Shown here: piece by piece, positions 1 to 7,847 of the stretch | Position numbering within the stretch: position 1 is the first letter of the stretch | How the letters are laid out: each line of letters begins with the position of its first letter | From: Pseudomonas jessenii | Lineage (GTDB): Bacteria > Pseudomonadota > Gammaproteobacteria > Pseudomonadales > Pseudomonadaceae | Assembly (NCBI RefSeq): GCF_002236115.1 | Contig: NZ_NIWT01000010.1 | Location: 62,001-126,000 of the forward strand | Direction of reading: 5' to 3' | DNA: 64,000 bases | Translations under genes and position numbers: made by a program | The notes under the pieces: generated by a model | Seen by the model: the letters and a program-made list of their open reading frames with translations, nothing else | What the model was told of the DNA's origin: nothing | Database searches by the model: none

Positions 1-314
1 GCCGTAACCAGCGTCAAACTGCGACTGCCATTGTCCCAACGGATCGGCGTTATACGATTGGCATGGAAATCACCTTTCTTGCTGGAATCAGTGATCCTTT
101 CCAGGCAACCGAACATGCCGACCATGCGAATCTCCTGAATCATTTTGCTCAAAACGAAACGTGCGTCCTCCTGCATGTTCGCGGCCGCATTCTGGCTGAG
201 ATAGGTGTTCTTGGCCGCGATGAAAACCTGCACCACGCCCAGCACCACGATCAGGCTCAACGCCATGGCGATCAGCAACTCGACCAGGCTAAAACCCTTG
301 CTGCGGCGCCTCAC
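1..314 (-). CDS. pilW: Type IV pilus minor pilin PilW, N-terminal part
   Basis: Reading the minus strand from a GTG at 314 gives a prepilin-type N-terminus: a short basic leader (MRRRSKG), the cleavage site before FSLVELL with the conserved glutamate at mature position 5, then a hydrophobic helix. The GTG overlaps the stop of the preceding pilV-like gene by 4 bases, which supports this start. Only about 104 codons lie inside the window; the C-terminal part is cut off at base 1. PilW-type proteins are minor pilins that prime type IV pilus assembly in the inner membrane and periplasm. The order fimU-pilV-pilW matches the Pseudomonas minor pilin operon. PilW rather than PilX is inferred from order and from the residues after the helix. 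Confidence 0.8.
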   Translation of the reverse strand, partial: MRRRSKGFSLVELLIAMALSLIVVLGVVQVFIAAKNTYLSQNAAANMQEDARFVLSKMIQEIRMVGMFGCLERITDSSKKGDFHANRITPIRWDNGSRSLTLVT

Positions 315-760
315 GGGATCACCATCGGATCAATGGCCGCGCGGCTGCTCAGGATGAAGCTGCGTCGCGAATCGGCAGTATTCGCGGCCCGTGAGTCGTC
401 CCAGGTAATAGTGATGGTGTACACCTGCCGGTTGACGGTCACACTGCCCGTCGCGGAGGCTCCGAGTGAACTGACGATGTTGGCGTTGAAATCAAACAGG
501 TCCTGATCCCGGGTAACGTCCGGATTGCCCGAGGCCGGCGGCGCAATGGTGTAATCCGCTGCGGCGTTGGCGCGAATGCGGTCCATCAGGTCGTAGGCGA
601 TAAAACTGGCCTGACTGGTCATGCGCGCACTGTCCGTGTACTTCAGCGCATTGAGCTGAACCGCCGCCGCCCCCAGCAGGCCCACTCCCAGAATGACTAA
701 CGCCACCAGGACTTCGACCAGCGTCATGCCCTCCTGCGCGCCTTGCCTCCCTGCCCTCAT
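311..760 (-). CDS. pilV: Type IV pilus modification/minor pilin PilV
   Basis: This encodes a 149-residue protein with leader MRAGRQGAQEG, then MTLVEVLVALVILGVG, a class III prepilin cleavage site with Glu5 followed by the assembly helix. The N-terminal region has the PilV hallmark VLVALVILGVGLLGAA. The ATG at 760 overlaps the TGA of the upstream fimU-like gene (ATGA), so I chose it over a further upstream in-frame start at 799. The stop overlaps the GTG of pilW. Translational coupling on both sides implies one operon. The role is a minor pilin in the priming complex of the type IV pilus; the assignment rests on the N-terminal motif and gene order. Confidence 0.85.
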   Translation of the reverse strand: MRAGRQGAQEGMTLVEVLVALVILGVGLLGAAAVQLNALKYTDSARMTSQASFIAYDLMDRIRANAAADYTIAPPASGNPDVTRDQDLFDFNANIVSSLGASATGSVTVNRQVYTITITWDDSRAANTADSRRSFILSSRAAIDPMVIP

Positions 761-1230
761 CCGCAACTCCCACCCAATAGAATTCGTCCGTTCAAACACA
801 CCGTCAGCGTCCTGCTTTGTGCTCCCCGCCCATAGCTGATCACCACCTCTGAGGACGGTGATGACAATCCGCCCATGCTGTTGAAATCGATGGCAGTGAC
901 GTCAGAGGTTAGTGCCAGAGTTGCACCGCCGCTCATCGCCGGAACAACCCGCAATACATTGGCCAAAGCGCCAGTACCGTCGTAAACCGTCAGTTCCCCA
1001 CTCCAGGCAACCCCACCGGCCGTCGGTCGCACCCGTGTGGCATTGCCCCGATCGATGGCTTCGAGCCGGGCAAAATTCAGGGCTCGTCGCAGGTCAGCGA
1101 TTTCAGTATCCGCCTTCGTTGTTTGCATTGAGCGGGTAAACGCCGGGACAGCCAGAGTCAATAGAATCAGAAGGATCGCGATCGCGACCAGCAACTCGAT
1201 CAGCGTGAAACCTTTTGTAGGATGATCCAT
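757..1230 (-). CDS. fimU: GspH/FimT-family pseudopilin, FimU-like
   Basis: This is a 157-residue pseudopilin. After leader MDHPTKG comes FTLIELLVAIAILLILL with Glu5, then the conserved helix segment (TEIADLRRALNFARLEAIDRGN) seen in GspH/FimT domains. The C-terminus has two cysteines (TVCLNG and GGSCG) that could form a disulfide. The ATG at 1230 puts the leader directly before the cleavage site; longer in-frame extensions have no pilin character. It is first in the minus-strand operon fimU-pilV-pilW and divergent from a second FimT-like gene at 1361. I call it FimU by operon position; sequence alone cannot separate FimU from FimT. Confidence 0.72.
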   Translation of the reverse strand: MDHPTKGFTLIELLVAIAILLILLTLAVPAFTRSMQTTKADTEIADLRRALNFARLEAIDRGNATRVRPTAGGVAWSGELTVYDGTGALANVLRVVPAMSGGATLALTSDVTAIDFNSMGGLSSPSSEVVISYGRGAQSRTLTVCLNGRILLGGSCG

Positions 1231-1360
1231 CGGGGCCTTCTGCTTCCTTCGGCTATACCTGCTCTTGCGCAGCACAACATTCGAGCGATGCGGTGCGTTT
1301 GCGTTGCCATTTCTCGTGCAGGGATTGCGCGGGCTACAGCACACCACGGAGGGAGATGTC

Positions 1361-1900
1361 ATGCGGCAACAAGGCTTCAGTCTGATCGAACTGCTCATGG
1401 GACTGGTAATTACAGGAATTGTTCTGCAGTTGGTCAGCCCGGCGTTCGCAACGCTGATCGAGTCGAACCAAAGACAGCAAGCGGCGCAGGCCCTTTTCAG
1501 CAGTATTCGCACTGCCCGGAGCGAAGCCATCGTCCGCAACCAGGCCGTGGTGATTCACGGCATCAATGGCGACTGGAGCCAAGGCTGGCGGATGATTCTG
1601 GATATCAGCGGCAACGGGGAGATGGACAGCGACAATCCACTGCTGGCCGAACGCCAGAGCGGCGCACGCGTGTCGATTGTGGGGAACGGTCCGGTCGAAA
1701 GCTCCATACGATTCAGAGGTCAGGGCGAGTCACTGATTGGAGGGACGTTATACATTTGCACCGTTCGCGAACCGGTAAGCCAACATCAAGTGGTGTTGGC
1801 ACGGACCGGTCGCGTCAGCCTGCGCAACGACAAGGTTGGGCAGCCGTTATGCGAAAAAAGGAATCAATTCAGAGCAACGAACGAACGCGCAGTTCTTTAG
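1361..1900 (+). CDS. fimT: GspH/FimT-family pseudopilin, FimT-like
   Basis: This is a 179-residue pseudopilin with a very short leader (MRQQG), then FSLIELLMGLVITGIVLQLVSPAF with Glu5 and a GspH-type segment QAAQALFSSIRTARSEAIVRNQ. A strong Shine-Dalgarno (GGAGGGAG) about 10 bases upstream fixes the ATG at 1361; the extension to 1265 lacks support. It is divergent from the fimU-pilV-pilW operon and its last 32 bases overlap the 3' end of ispH on the opposite strand. FimT-type proteins are minor pilin-like components of the type IV pilus machinery and some bind DNA during uptake; such a role here is inference. Confidence 0.75.
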   Translation: MRQQGFSLIELLMGLVITGIVLQLVSPAFATLIESNQRQQAAQALFSSIRTARSEAIVRNQAVVIHGINGDWSQGWRMILDISGNGEMDSDNPLLAERQSGARVSIVGNGPVESSIRFRGQGESLIGGTLYICTVREPVSQHQVVLARTGRVSLRNDKVGQPLCEKRNQFRATNERAVL

Positions 1901-2816
1901 GCATAGAGAACGTGATGTTCTCCTCGCGACCTGCCAATTCATCGGCACCGGTGGCACCCCAGGCCTGCAACTGCTGGATCACGCCGCGCACCAGGACTTC
2001 CGGGGCGGATGCGCCAGCGGTGATGCCGATACGCTCGACGCCGTCGAACCAGCTCTTTTGCAGGTCTTCGGCACCGTCGATCAGGTAGGCCGGAGTGGAC
2101 ATCCGCTCTGCCAATTCGCGCAAGCGATTGGAGTTCGAGCTGTTCGGACTGCCGACCACCAGCACCACATCACATTCGTCGGCCAGTTGCTTGACCGCGT
2201 CCTGACGGTTTTGCGTGGCGTAGCAAATGTCGTCCTTGCGCGGTCCACCGATGGCCGGGAAGCGCGCACGCAGAGCGTCGATAACGCGACTGGTATCGTC
2301 CATCGACAATGTGGTCTGGGTCACGAAGGCGAGCGCTTCAGGGTTTTTCACCTGCAAAGCCGCGACATCCTTCTCGTCTTCGACCAGGTAGATCGCGCCG
2401 CCATTGCCAGCATCGTACTGGCCCATGGTGCCTTCGACTTCCGGGTGACCGGCGTGGCCGATGAGAATGCACTCTCGGCCGTCACGGCTGTAGCGCGCGA
2501 CTTCGATGTGGACTTTGGTCACCAGCGGGCACGTGGCGTCGAACACTTTCAACCCACGGCCAGCCGCTTCGCTGCGCACGGCCTGGGAAACGCCGTGGGC
2601 ACTGAAGATCACGATGACGTCGTCCGGCACCTGATCCAGCTCTTCGACGAAGATCGCACCACGGGAGCGCAGGTCCTCGACGACAAATTTGTTGTGGACC
2701 ACTTCGTGGCGCACATAGATCGGTGGCCCGAAGACTTCCAGGGCGCGGTTGACGATTTCGATCGCCCGGTCCACACCGGCGCAGAAGCCACGGGGGTTGG
2801 CGAGTTTGATTTGCAT
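1869..2816 (-). CDS. ispH: 4-hydroxy-3-methylbut-2-enyl diphosphate reductase
   Basis: IspH (LytB) performs the last step of the methylerythritol phosphate pathway, reducing HMBPP to IPP and DMAPP with a [4Fe-4S] cluster. The three cluster cysteines are visible: Cys12 (RGFCAGV), Cys96 (DATCPLV) and Cys198 (DICYATQNRQ). SPNSSNSNRL and GASAPE are family motifs near the substrate site. At 315 residues it has the normal length. The ATG at 2816 precedes the canonical MQIKLANPRGFCAG; an upstream extension would run into a REPIN. It is the last gene of the ribF-ileS-lspA-fkpB-ispH run, separated from fkpB by a REPIN, and its 3' end overlaps fimT. Confidence 0.97.
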   Translation of the reverse strand: MQIKLANPRGFCAGVDRAIEIVNRALEVFGPPIYVRHEVVHNKFVVEDLRSRGAIFVEELDQVPDDVIVIFSAHGVSQAVRSEAAGRGLKVFDATCPLVTKVHIEVARYSRDGRECILIGHAGHPEVEGTMGQYDAGNGGAIYLVEDEKDVAALQVKNPEALAFVTQTTLSMDDTSRVIDALRARFPAIGGPRKDDICYATQNRQDAVKQLADECDVVLVVGSPNSSNSNRLRELAERMSTPAYLIDGAEDLQKSWFDGVERIGITAGASAPEVLVRGVIQQLQAWGATGADELAGREENITFSMPKELRVRSLL

Positions 2817-2860
2817 GCTGTGCCTCGTGTCTTGCGCGCGAAAACAATGAAAAACAAATT

Positions 2861-2948
2861 GTGGGAGCGAGCTTGCTCGCGATGGCGGAGTGTCAGTCAA
2901 TATCAATATTGAATGTCAGGCACTCATCGCGAGCAAGCTCGCTCCCAC
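2861..2948. repeat. REPIN (two inverted REP units, 88 bp)
   Basis: A 23-base REP unit starting GTGGGAGCGAGCTTGCTCGC is followed by a 42-base spacer and its reverse complement. It lies between fkpB and ispH on the minus strand. Both arms are intact, so it can form a long hairpin in RNA or a cruciform. The spacer also has imperfect dyad symmetry (CAATATCAATATTG). Confidence 0.95.
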
Positions 2949-2984
2949 AGGGTCCGGTGGCAACAGAAGCTGCCCCGTAATGCC

Positions 2985-3437
2985 TTACAGCGCTTTGACG
3001 GAGATGATCTCTACGTCAAAGGTCAACGTCTTGCCCGCCAGCGGGTGGTTGAAGTCGATGGTCACTTGCGCGTCATCGAACTCTTTGACCACGCCCGGCA
3101 ATTCAGTATTGGCCGCATCGTTGAAGATCACCAGCAAACCTGGCGACAGCTCCATGTCCTGGAACTGTGAACGCGGGATGATCTGCAGGTTTTGCGGGTT
3201 GGGCTGGCCGAAAGCGTTTTCCGGCTCGATGCTCAGCGTGCGCTTGTCACCGGCCTTGAAACCGAACAGCGCCGCTTCGAAACCTGGCAACAGGTTGCCG
3301 TCACCGACCTTGAAGGTCGCCGGGGCTTTATCGAAGGTGCTGTCCACCGTGTCGCCGTTCTCCAGGCGCAATGCGAAATGCAAGGTGACTTCCGTGTTCT
3401 GGCCGATGCGTTGCTCAGCCAATACCTGTTCAGTCAT
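2985..3437 (-). CDS. fkpB: FKBP-type peptidyl-prolyl isomerase FkpB (SlpA)
   Basis: This is a 150-residue FKBP of the SlpA/FkpB type. FKBP motifs surround an insert-in-flap domain: VTLHFALRLENGDTVDST, LLPGFEAALFGFKAGDKRTL, ENAFGQPNPQNLQIIPRSQF and the C-terminal PLAGKTLTFDVEIISV. It is a cytoplasmic proline isomerase and chaperone. The ATG at 3437 overlaps the end of lspA by 8 bases. The lspA-fkpB-ispH order is conserved across gammaproteobacteria. No signal peptide is visible. Confidence 0.93.
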   Translation of the reverse strand: MTEQVLAEQRIGQNTEVTLHFALRLENGDTVDSTFDKAPATFKVGDGNLLPGFEAALFGFKAGDKRTLSIEPENAFGQPNPQNLQIIPRSQFQDMELSPGLLVIFNDAANTELPGVVKEFDDAQVTIDFNHPLAGKTLTFDVEIISVKAL

Positions 3438-3942
3438 GAACGGTTTCTCCGGTCTTTTTACTTTTGAACATATCCAGTGCCAGCATGACAGCACCAACCG
3501 TGATTGCGCTGTCGGCAAAGTTGAACGCCGGGAAATACCAGCGATTCTGCCAATGCACCAGAATGAAATCGATCACATGGCCCAGGGCAATGCGGTCATA
3601 CAGATTACCCAGCGCGCCGCCGAGCACCAGTGCCAGCGCAACCGCCAGCCAGGTCTCGTTGCGCCCCAGACGCTTGAGCCACACCACCAGCACCGCACTG
3701 ACCACGACAGCGATCAACGCGAACAGCCAGCGCTGCCAGCCGGAGCTGTCAGCCAGGAAGCTGAACGCCGCACCCGTGTTGTAGGCCAGGGTCCAGCTGA
3801 AGTAATCGGGGATGATCACGATCTGCTGGTACATCTGGAGCTTGCCTTCGAAGTAGAACTTGCTGGCCTGGTCGATGACCAGGACCAGCAAACTCAACCA
3901 GAGCCAGCTCAGCCGTCCGAAACGGCCAACGGCATTAGGCAT
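3430..3942 (-). CDS. lspA: Lipoprotein signal peptidase
   Basis: LspA is an inner-membrane aspartyl protease that removes signal peptides from diacylglyceryl-modified prolipoproteins. The 170-residue sequence has four predicted membrane spans. The conserved blocks are visible: LVLVIDQASKFYF near the N-terminus, YNTGAAFSFL, GGALGNLYDRIALGHVIDFI with the first catalytic Asp, and FPAFNFADSAITVG with the second. It overlaps ileS upstream and fkpB downstream by 8 bases each, indicating tight coupling. Confidence 0.96.
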   Translation of the reverse strand: MPNAVGRFGRLSWLWLSLLVLVIDQASKFYFEGKLQMYQQIVIIPDYFSWTLAYNTGAAFSFLADSSGWQRWLFALIAVVVSAVLVVWLKRLGRNETWLAVALALVLGGALGNLYDRIALGHVIDFILVHWQNRWYFPAFNFADSAITVGAVMLALDMFKSKKTGETVHD

Positions 3943-6766
3943 AGTGACGGACCTCGCCAGCGCCGCTGATGTTGTCGACGCAACGGCCGCAGATTTCCGG
4001 ATGCTCCGGGTTCACACCGACGTCTTCACGGCAGTGCCAGCAACGAGCGCACTTGGCGTGGCCCGACTTGACGATTTTCAGCTTCAGGCCGCTGACTTCA
4101 GTGACCACGGCATCGGCCGGTGCTTGCACCAATGGCGCAACACTGGCGGTCGAAGTGATCAGTACAAAGCGCAGTTCGTTGCTCAACTTGGCCAGGTCGG
4201 CGGTGAGCGCGTCTTCGGCGAACAGCGTCACTTCGGCCTGCAGGTTGCCACCGACAGCCTTGGCTGCACGCTGGATTTCCATTTCCTTGTTGACCGCGAC
4301 CTTGACCGCCATGATCCGGTCCCAGTAAGCGCGATCCAGCTCGATGCCTTCCGGCAGTTCGCTCAGGCCTTCGTACCAGGTGTTGAGCATGACAGACTCG
4401 TTACGCTCGCCCGGCAGGTACTGCCACAGTTCGTCGGCGGTGAACGCCAGGATCGGCGCGATCCAGCGCACCAGCGCCTCGGAGATGTGGAATAGCGCGG
4501 TCTGGCACGAGCGGCGGGCCTTGCTATCGGCGCCAGTGGTGTACTGACGGTCCTTGATGATATCGAGGTAGAAGCCGCCCAGTTCCTGCACGCAGAAGTT
4601 GTGGATCTTCGAGTACACGTTCCAGAAGCGGTATTCGCCGTAGTGCTCTTGCAGTTCGCGTTGCAACAGCAGGGTACGGTCCACGGCCCAACGGTCCAGA
4701 GCCAGCATTTCTTCGGCCGGCAGCAGGTCGGTGGCCGGGTTGAAGCCGGTCAGGTTCGAAAGCAGGAAACGCGCGGTGTTACGGATACGCCGGTAGGCGT
4801 CCGCACTGCGTTGCAGGATCTGCTCGGAAACCGCCATTTCACCCGAATAGTCGGTCGAAGCGACCCACAGACGCATGATGTCGGCGCCCAGGGTGTCGTT
4901 GACTTTCTGTGGCGCGATCACGTTGCCCAGGGACTTGGACATCTTGCGGCCGGACTCGTCGACCGTGAAGCCGTGAGTCAGCAGTTCGCGATACGGTGCG
5001 TGGTTGTCGATGGCGCAACCGGTCAGCAGCGACGAGTGGAACCAGCCACGGTGTTGGTCCGAACCTTCCAGGTACAGGTCGGCGCGCGGGCCGGTTTCGT
5101 GACCCATCGGGTGCGAACCGCGCAGAACGTGCCAGTGCGTAGTACCCGAGTCGAACCAGACGTCGAGGGTGTCGCTGATCTTGTCGTACTGCGGCGCTTC
5201 ATCGCCCAGCAGTTCGGCGGCGTCCAGCTTGAACCAGGCCTCGATGCCTTCGACTTCAACGCGCTTGGCCACGACTTCCATCAGCTCGACGGTACGTGGG
5301 TGCAGTTCGCCGCTTTCCTTGTTCAGGAAGAACGGGATCGGCACGCCCCAGTTGCGCTGACGGGAAATGCACCAGTCCGGACGGTTGGCGATCATCGAGT
5401 GCAGGCGCGCCTGGCCCCAGGCCGGAACGAACTGGGTCTCTTCGATCGCTTTGAGCGAGCGCTGACGCAGGGTGTCGCCGGTGGTCGGCTGCTTGTCCAT
5501 GCCGATGAACCACTGCGCGGTAGCGCGATAGATCAGCGGGGTCTTGTGGCGCCAGCAGTGCATGTAGCTGTGTTCGATGACGGTGGTGTGCAGCAGCGCA
5601 CCGACTTCAGTCAGCTTGTCGACGATGGCCGGGTTGGCCTTCCAGATGAACTGGCCGCCGAAGAACTCCAGCGACGGCACGTAAACGCCGTTGCTTTGTA
5701 CCGGGTTGAGGATGTCATCGTTGACCATGCCGTACTTCTTGCAGGTCACGAAGTCGTCCACGCCGTAGGCCGGAGATGAGTGAACCACACCGGTGCCGGC
5801 GCCCAGTTCAACGTAGTCGGCCAGGTATACCGGCGACAGACGGTCGTAGAACGGGTGACGGAAGTTGATCAGTTCCAGCGCTTTACCGGTGGTGGTCGCA
5901 ACGACCGAGCCTTCCACCGAGTAGCGCGCCAGGCACGACTCGACCAGCTCTTCAGCCAGCACCAGCAGTTTGTCGCCGACGTCGACCAGGGCGTAGTTGA
6001 ATTCCGGGTGAACGTTCAGCGCCTGGTTGGCCGGGATGGTCCACGGGGTGGTGGTCCAGATCACGATCGAGGCAGGCTTGCCCAGCGACGGCAGACCGAA
6101 AGCGGCAGCCAGCTTGGCTTCATCGGCAATCGGGAAGGCCACGTCGATGGTCGAGGACTTCTTATTTTCGTACTCGACTTCCGCTTCGGCCAGGGCCGAA
6201 CCACAGTCGAAGCACCAGTTCACAGGCTTCAAGCCCTTGAACACGAAACCGCCCTTGACGATTTCGGCCAAGGCACGGATTTCACCGGCCTCGTTCTTGA
6301 AGTCCATGGTCTTGTACGGGTTGGCGAAGTCACCCAGCACACCCAGGCGGATGAACTCGGACTTCTGCCCTTCGATCTGTTCGGTGGCGTAGGCCCGGCA
6401 CAGTTCGCGGGTCTTGTCCGCGCCCAGGTTCTTGCCGTGGGTCACTTCGACCTTGTGCTCGATCGGCAGGCCGTGGCAGTCCCAGCCCGGAACATAAGGC
6501 GCGTCGAAGCCCGACAGGGTCTTCGAGCGGATGATCATGTCCTTGAGAATCTTGTTCAGCGCATGACCGATGTGAATCGAGCCGTTGGCGTACGGAGGGC
6601 CGTCGTGCAATACGAACTTCGGACGATCCTTGCCAATCTCGCGCAACTTTCCGTACAGGCCAATACTGTCCCAGCGCTGCAGGATCTGCGGTTCGCGCTG
6701 TGGCAGGCCGGCCTTCATTGGGAAGGCGGTGTCCGGAAGGTTTAGCGTGGCTTTATAGTCGGTCAT
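3935..6766 (-). CDS. ileS: Isoleucyl-tRNA synthetase
   Basis: This 943-residue class Ia synthetase charges tRNA-Ile. It has the HIGH motif (PPYANGSIHIGHALNK, near residue 60), a CP1 editing domain with TTTPWTIPAN, and the KMSKS loop (SGRKMSKSLGNV). A C-terminal zinc finger contains two Cys pairs (CARCWHC and CGRCVDN). Length and domain order are those of the bacterial type sensitive to mupirocin in other species. It sits between ribF (13 bases upstream) and lspA (8-base overlap). Confidence 0.98.
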   Translation of the reverse strand: MTDYKATLNLPDTAFPMKAGLPQREPQILQRWDSIGLYGKLREIGKDRPKFVLHDGPPYANGSIHIGHALNKILKDMIIRSKTLSGFDAPYVPGWDCHGLPIEHKVEVTHGKNLGADKTRELCRAYATEQIEGQKSEFIRLGVLGDFANPYKTMDFKNEAGEIRALAEIVKGGFVFKGLKPVNWCFDCGSALAEAEVEYENKKSSTIDVAFPIADEAKLAAAFGLPSLGKPASIVIWTTTPWTIPANQALNVHPEFNYALVDVGDKLLVLAEELVESCLARYSVEGSVVATTTGKALELINFRHPFYDRLSPVYLADYVELGAGTGVVHSSPAYGVDDFVTCKKYGMVNDDILNPVQSNGVYVPSLEFFGGQFIWKANPAIVDKLTEVGALLHTTVIEHSYMHCWRHKTPLIYRATAQWFIGMDKQPTTGDTLRQRSLKAIEETQFVPAWGQARLHSMIANRPDWCISRQRNWGVPIPFFLNKESGELHPRTVELMEVVAKRVEVEGIEAWFKLDAAELLGDEAPQYDKISDTLDVWFDSGTTHWHVLRGSHPMGHETGPRADLYLEGSDQHRGWFHSSLLTGCAIDNHAPYRELLTHGFTVDESGRKMSKSLGNVIAPQKVNDTLGADIMRLWVASTDYSGEMAVSEQILQRSADAYRRIRNTARFLLSNLTGFNPATDLLPAEEMLALDRWAVDRTLLLQRELQEHYGEYRFWNVYSKIHNFCVQELGGFYLDIIKDRQYTTGADSKARRSCQTALFHISEALVRWIAPILAFTADELWQYLPGERNESVMLNTWYEGLSELPEGIELDRAYWDRIMAVKVAVNKEMEIQRAAKAVGGNLQAEVTLFAEDALTADLAKLSNELRFVLITSTASVAPLVQAPADAVVTEVSGLKLKIVKSGHAKCARCWHCREDVGVNPEHPEICGRCVDNISGAGEVRHYA

Positions 6767-6779
6767 TTAAGGCTCTTCA

Positions 6780-7718
6780 TTAGCGATGGGCGCTAGGTGC
6801 GGCTAGTGCACGGGCGGCGGCGACATCCGCGTTGATCGCCGTTTTCAACGCCTCCAGAGAGGCGAAACGCTGCTCTTCACGCAGCTTGTGGTGGAAAACC
6901 ACCGTTAAACGCCGGTCATACAGATCGCCGGCAAAATCTAAAAGATGTATTTCGAGGTGGGCCTTGCCATCACCTTGTACCGTTGGCCGCACGCCGATAT
7001 TGGCGACGCCTGGCCAGGTCTTGCCGTCGATGTCGACGTTGACCAGGTAAACCCCGGAAAGCGGAACGCGACGGCGCTTGAGTTGTATGTTGGCCGTGGG
7101 CGTACCCAACTGGCGAGCCAGCTTCTGGCCGTGGAGTACCCGCCCGGTAATCTGGAACGGGCGACCTAGCAGTCGCTCGGCCAAGGCAAAATCAGCTGCG
7201 GCCAGGGCATTGCGGACCTGAGTGCTGCTGACGCGAAGACCATCCAGCTCAACGGTTTGCGCCGCCTCGACGGTAAAACCCTGAACGATGCCGGCCTGTT
7301 GCAGGAAATCGAAATCTCCCGCGCGGTCACAGCCGAAACGGAAGTCATCCCCGACCTCCAGGTGCTGGACGCCAAGACCGTCGACCAGAATGGTATCGAC
7401 GAACTCACTGGCACTGAGCTTGCTCAGGCGCTGGTTGAAAGCCAGGCACAGAACACGGTCGACGCCTTCGGCAGCCAGCAATTGCAGCTTGTCCCGCAGG
7501 CGGGCCAGACGGGCCGGCGCGGTGTCCGGAGCGAAGAACTCTCGCGGTTGCGGCTCGAAAATCACCACGCAGCTGGGCACGCCCAACTCGAGCGCACGCT
7601 CACGCAGTCGCGCCAGGATAGCCTGGTGGCCGCGGTGTACACCGTCAAAGTTGCCAATAGTGGCGACACAGCCCCGATGCCGGGGGCGCAGATTGTGGAG
7701 GCCTCGAACCAGCTGCAT
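6780..7718 (-). CDS. ribF: Bifunctional riboflavin kinase/FAD synthetase
   Basis: RibF converts riboflavin to FMN and then FAD in the cytoplasm. The N-terminal nucleotidyltransferase domain shows VATIGNFDGVHRGHQAIL and the VSSTQVRNAL motif. The C-terminal kinase domain shows GTPTANIQL, a GVYLVNVDIDG strand and GVANIGVRPT. I take the ATG at 7718 (312 residues), which fits the family start MQLVRGLHNL; an ATG at 7736 is an alternative. It is upstream of ileS, the usual ribF-ileS-lspA arrangement, with murJ 129 bases upstream on the same strand. Confidence 0.96.
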   Translation of the reverse strand: MQLVRGLHNLRPRHRGCVATIGNFDGVHRGHQAILARLRERALELGVPSCVVIFEPQPREFFAPDTAPARLARLRDKLQLLAAEGVDRVLCLAFNQRLSKLSASEFVDTILVDGLGVQHLEVGDDFRFGCDRAGDFDFLQQAGIVQGFTVEAAQTVELDGLRVSSTQVRNALAAADFALAERLLGRPFQITGRVLHGQKLARQLGTPTANIQLKRRRVPLSGVYLVNVDIDGKTWPGVANIGVRPTVQGDGKAHLEIHLLDFAGDLYDRRLTVVFHHKLREEQRFASLEALKTAINADVAAARALAAPSAHR

Positions 7719-7847
7719 AACGCGCTTCTTGCTCATAAAGTGGTCGATTATAACCACACCCGGCGGCCGACGACAGGCAACACCGTAACCCAAAGTGATC
7801 GAGCCGACAAAACCGCCGGCTCGCCCGTGTTTATCAAGGCCAGAACC

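Noticed and set aside
2861..2906. N-terminal extension of ispH
   Set aside because: It reads through a REP unit and precedes the canonical MQIKLANPRGFCAG start.
4601..6745. Long plus-strand open frames opposite ileS
   Set aside because: They are antisense shadows in GC-rich DNA; ileS has full motifs and the shadow products are low-complexity with no family features.
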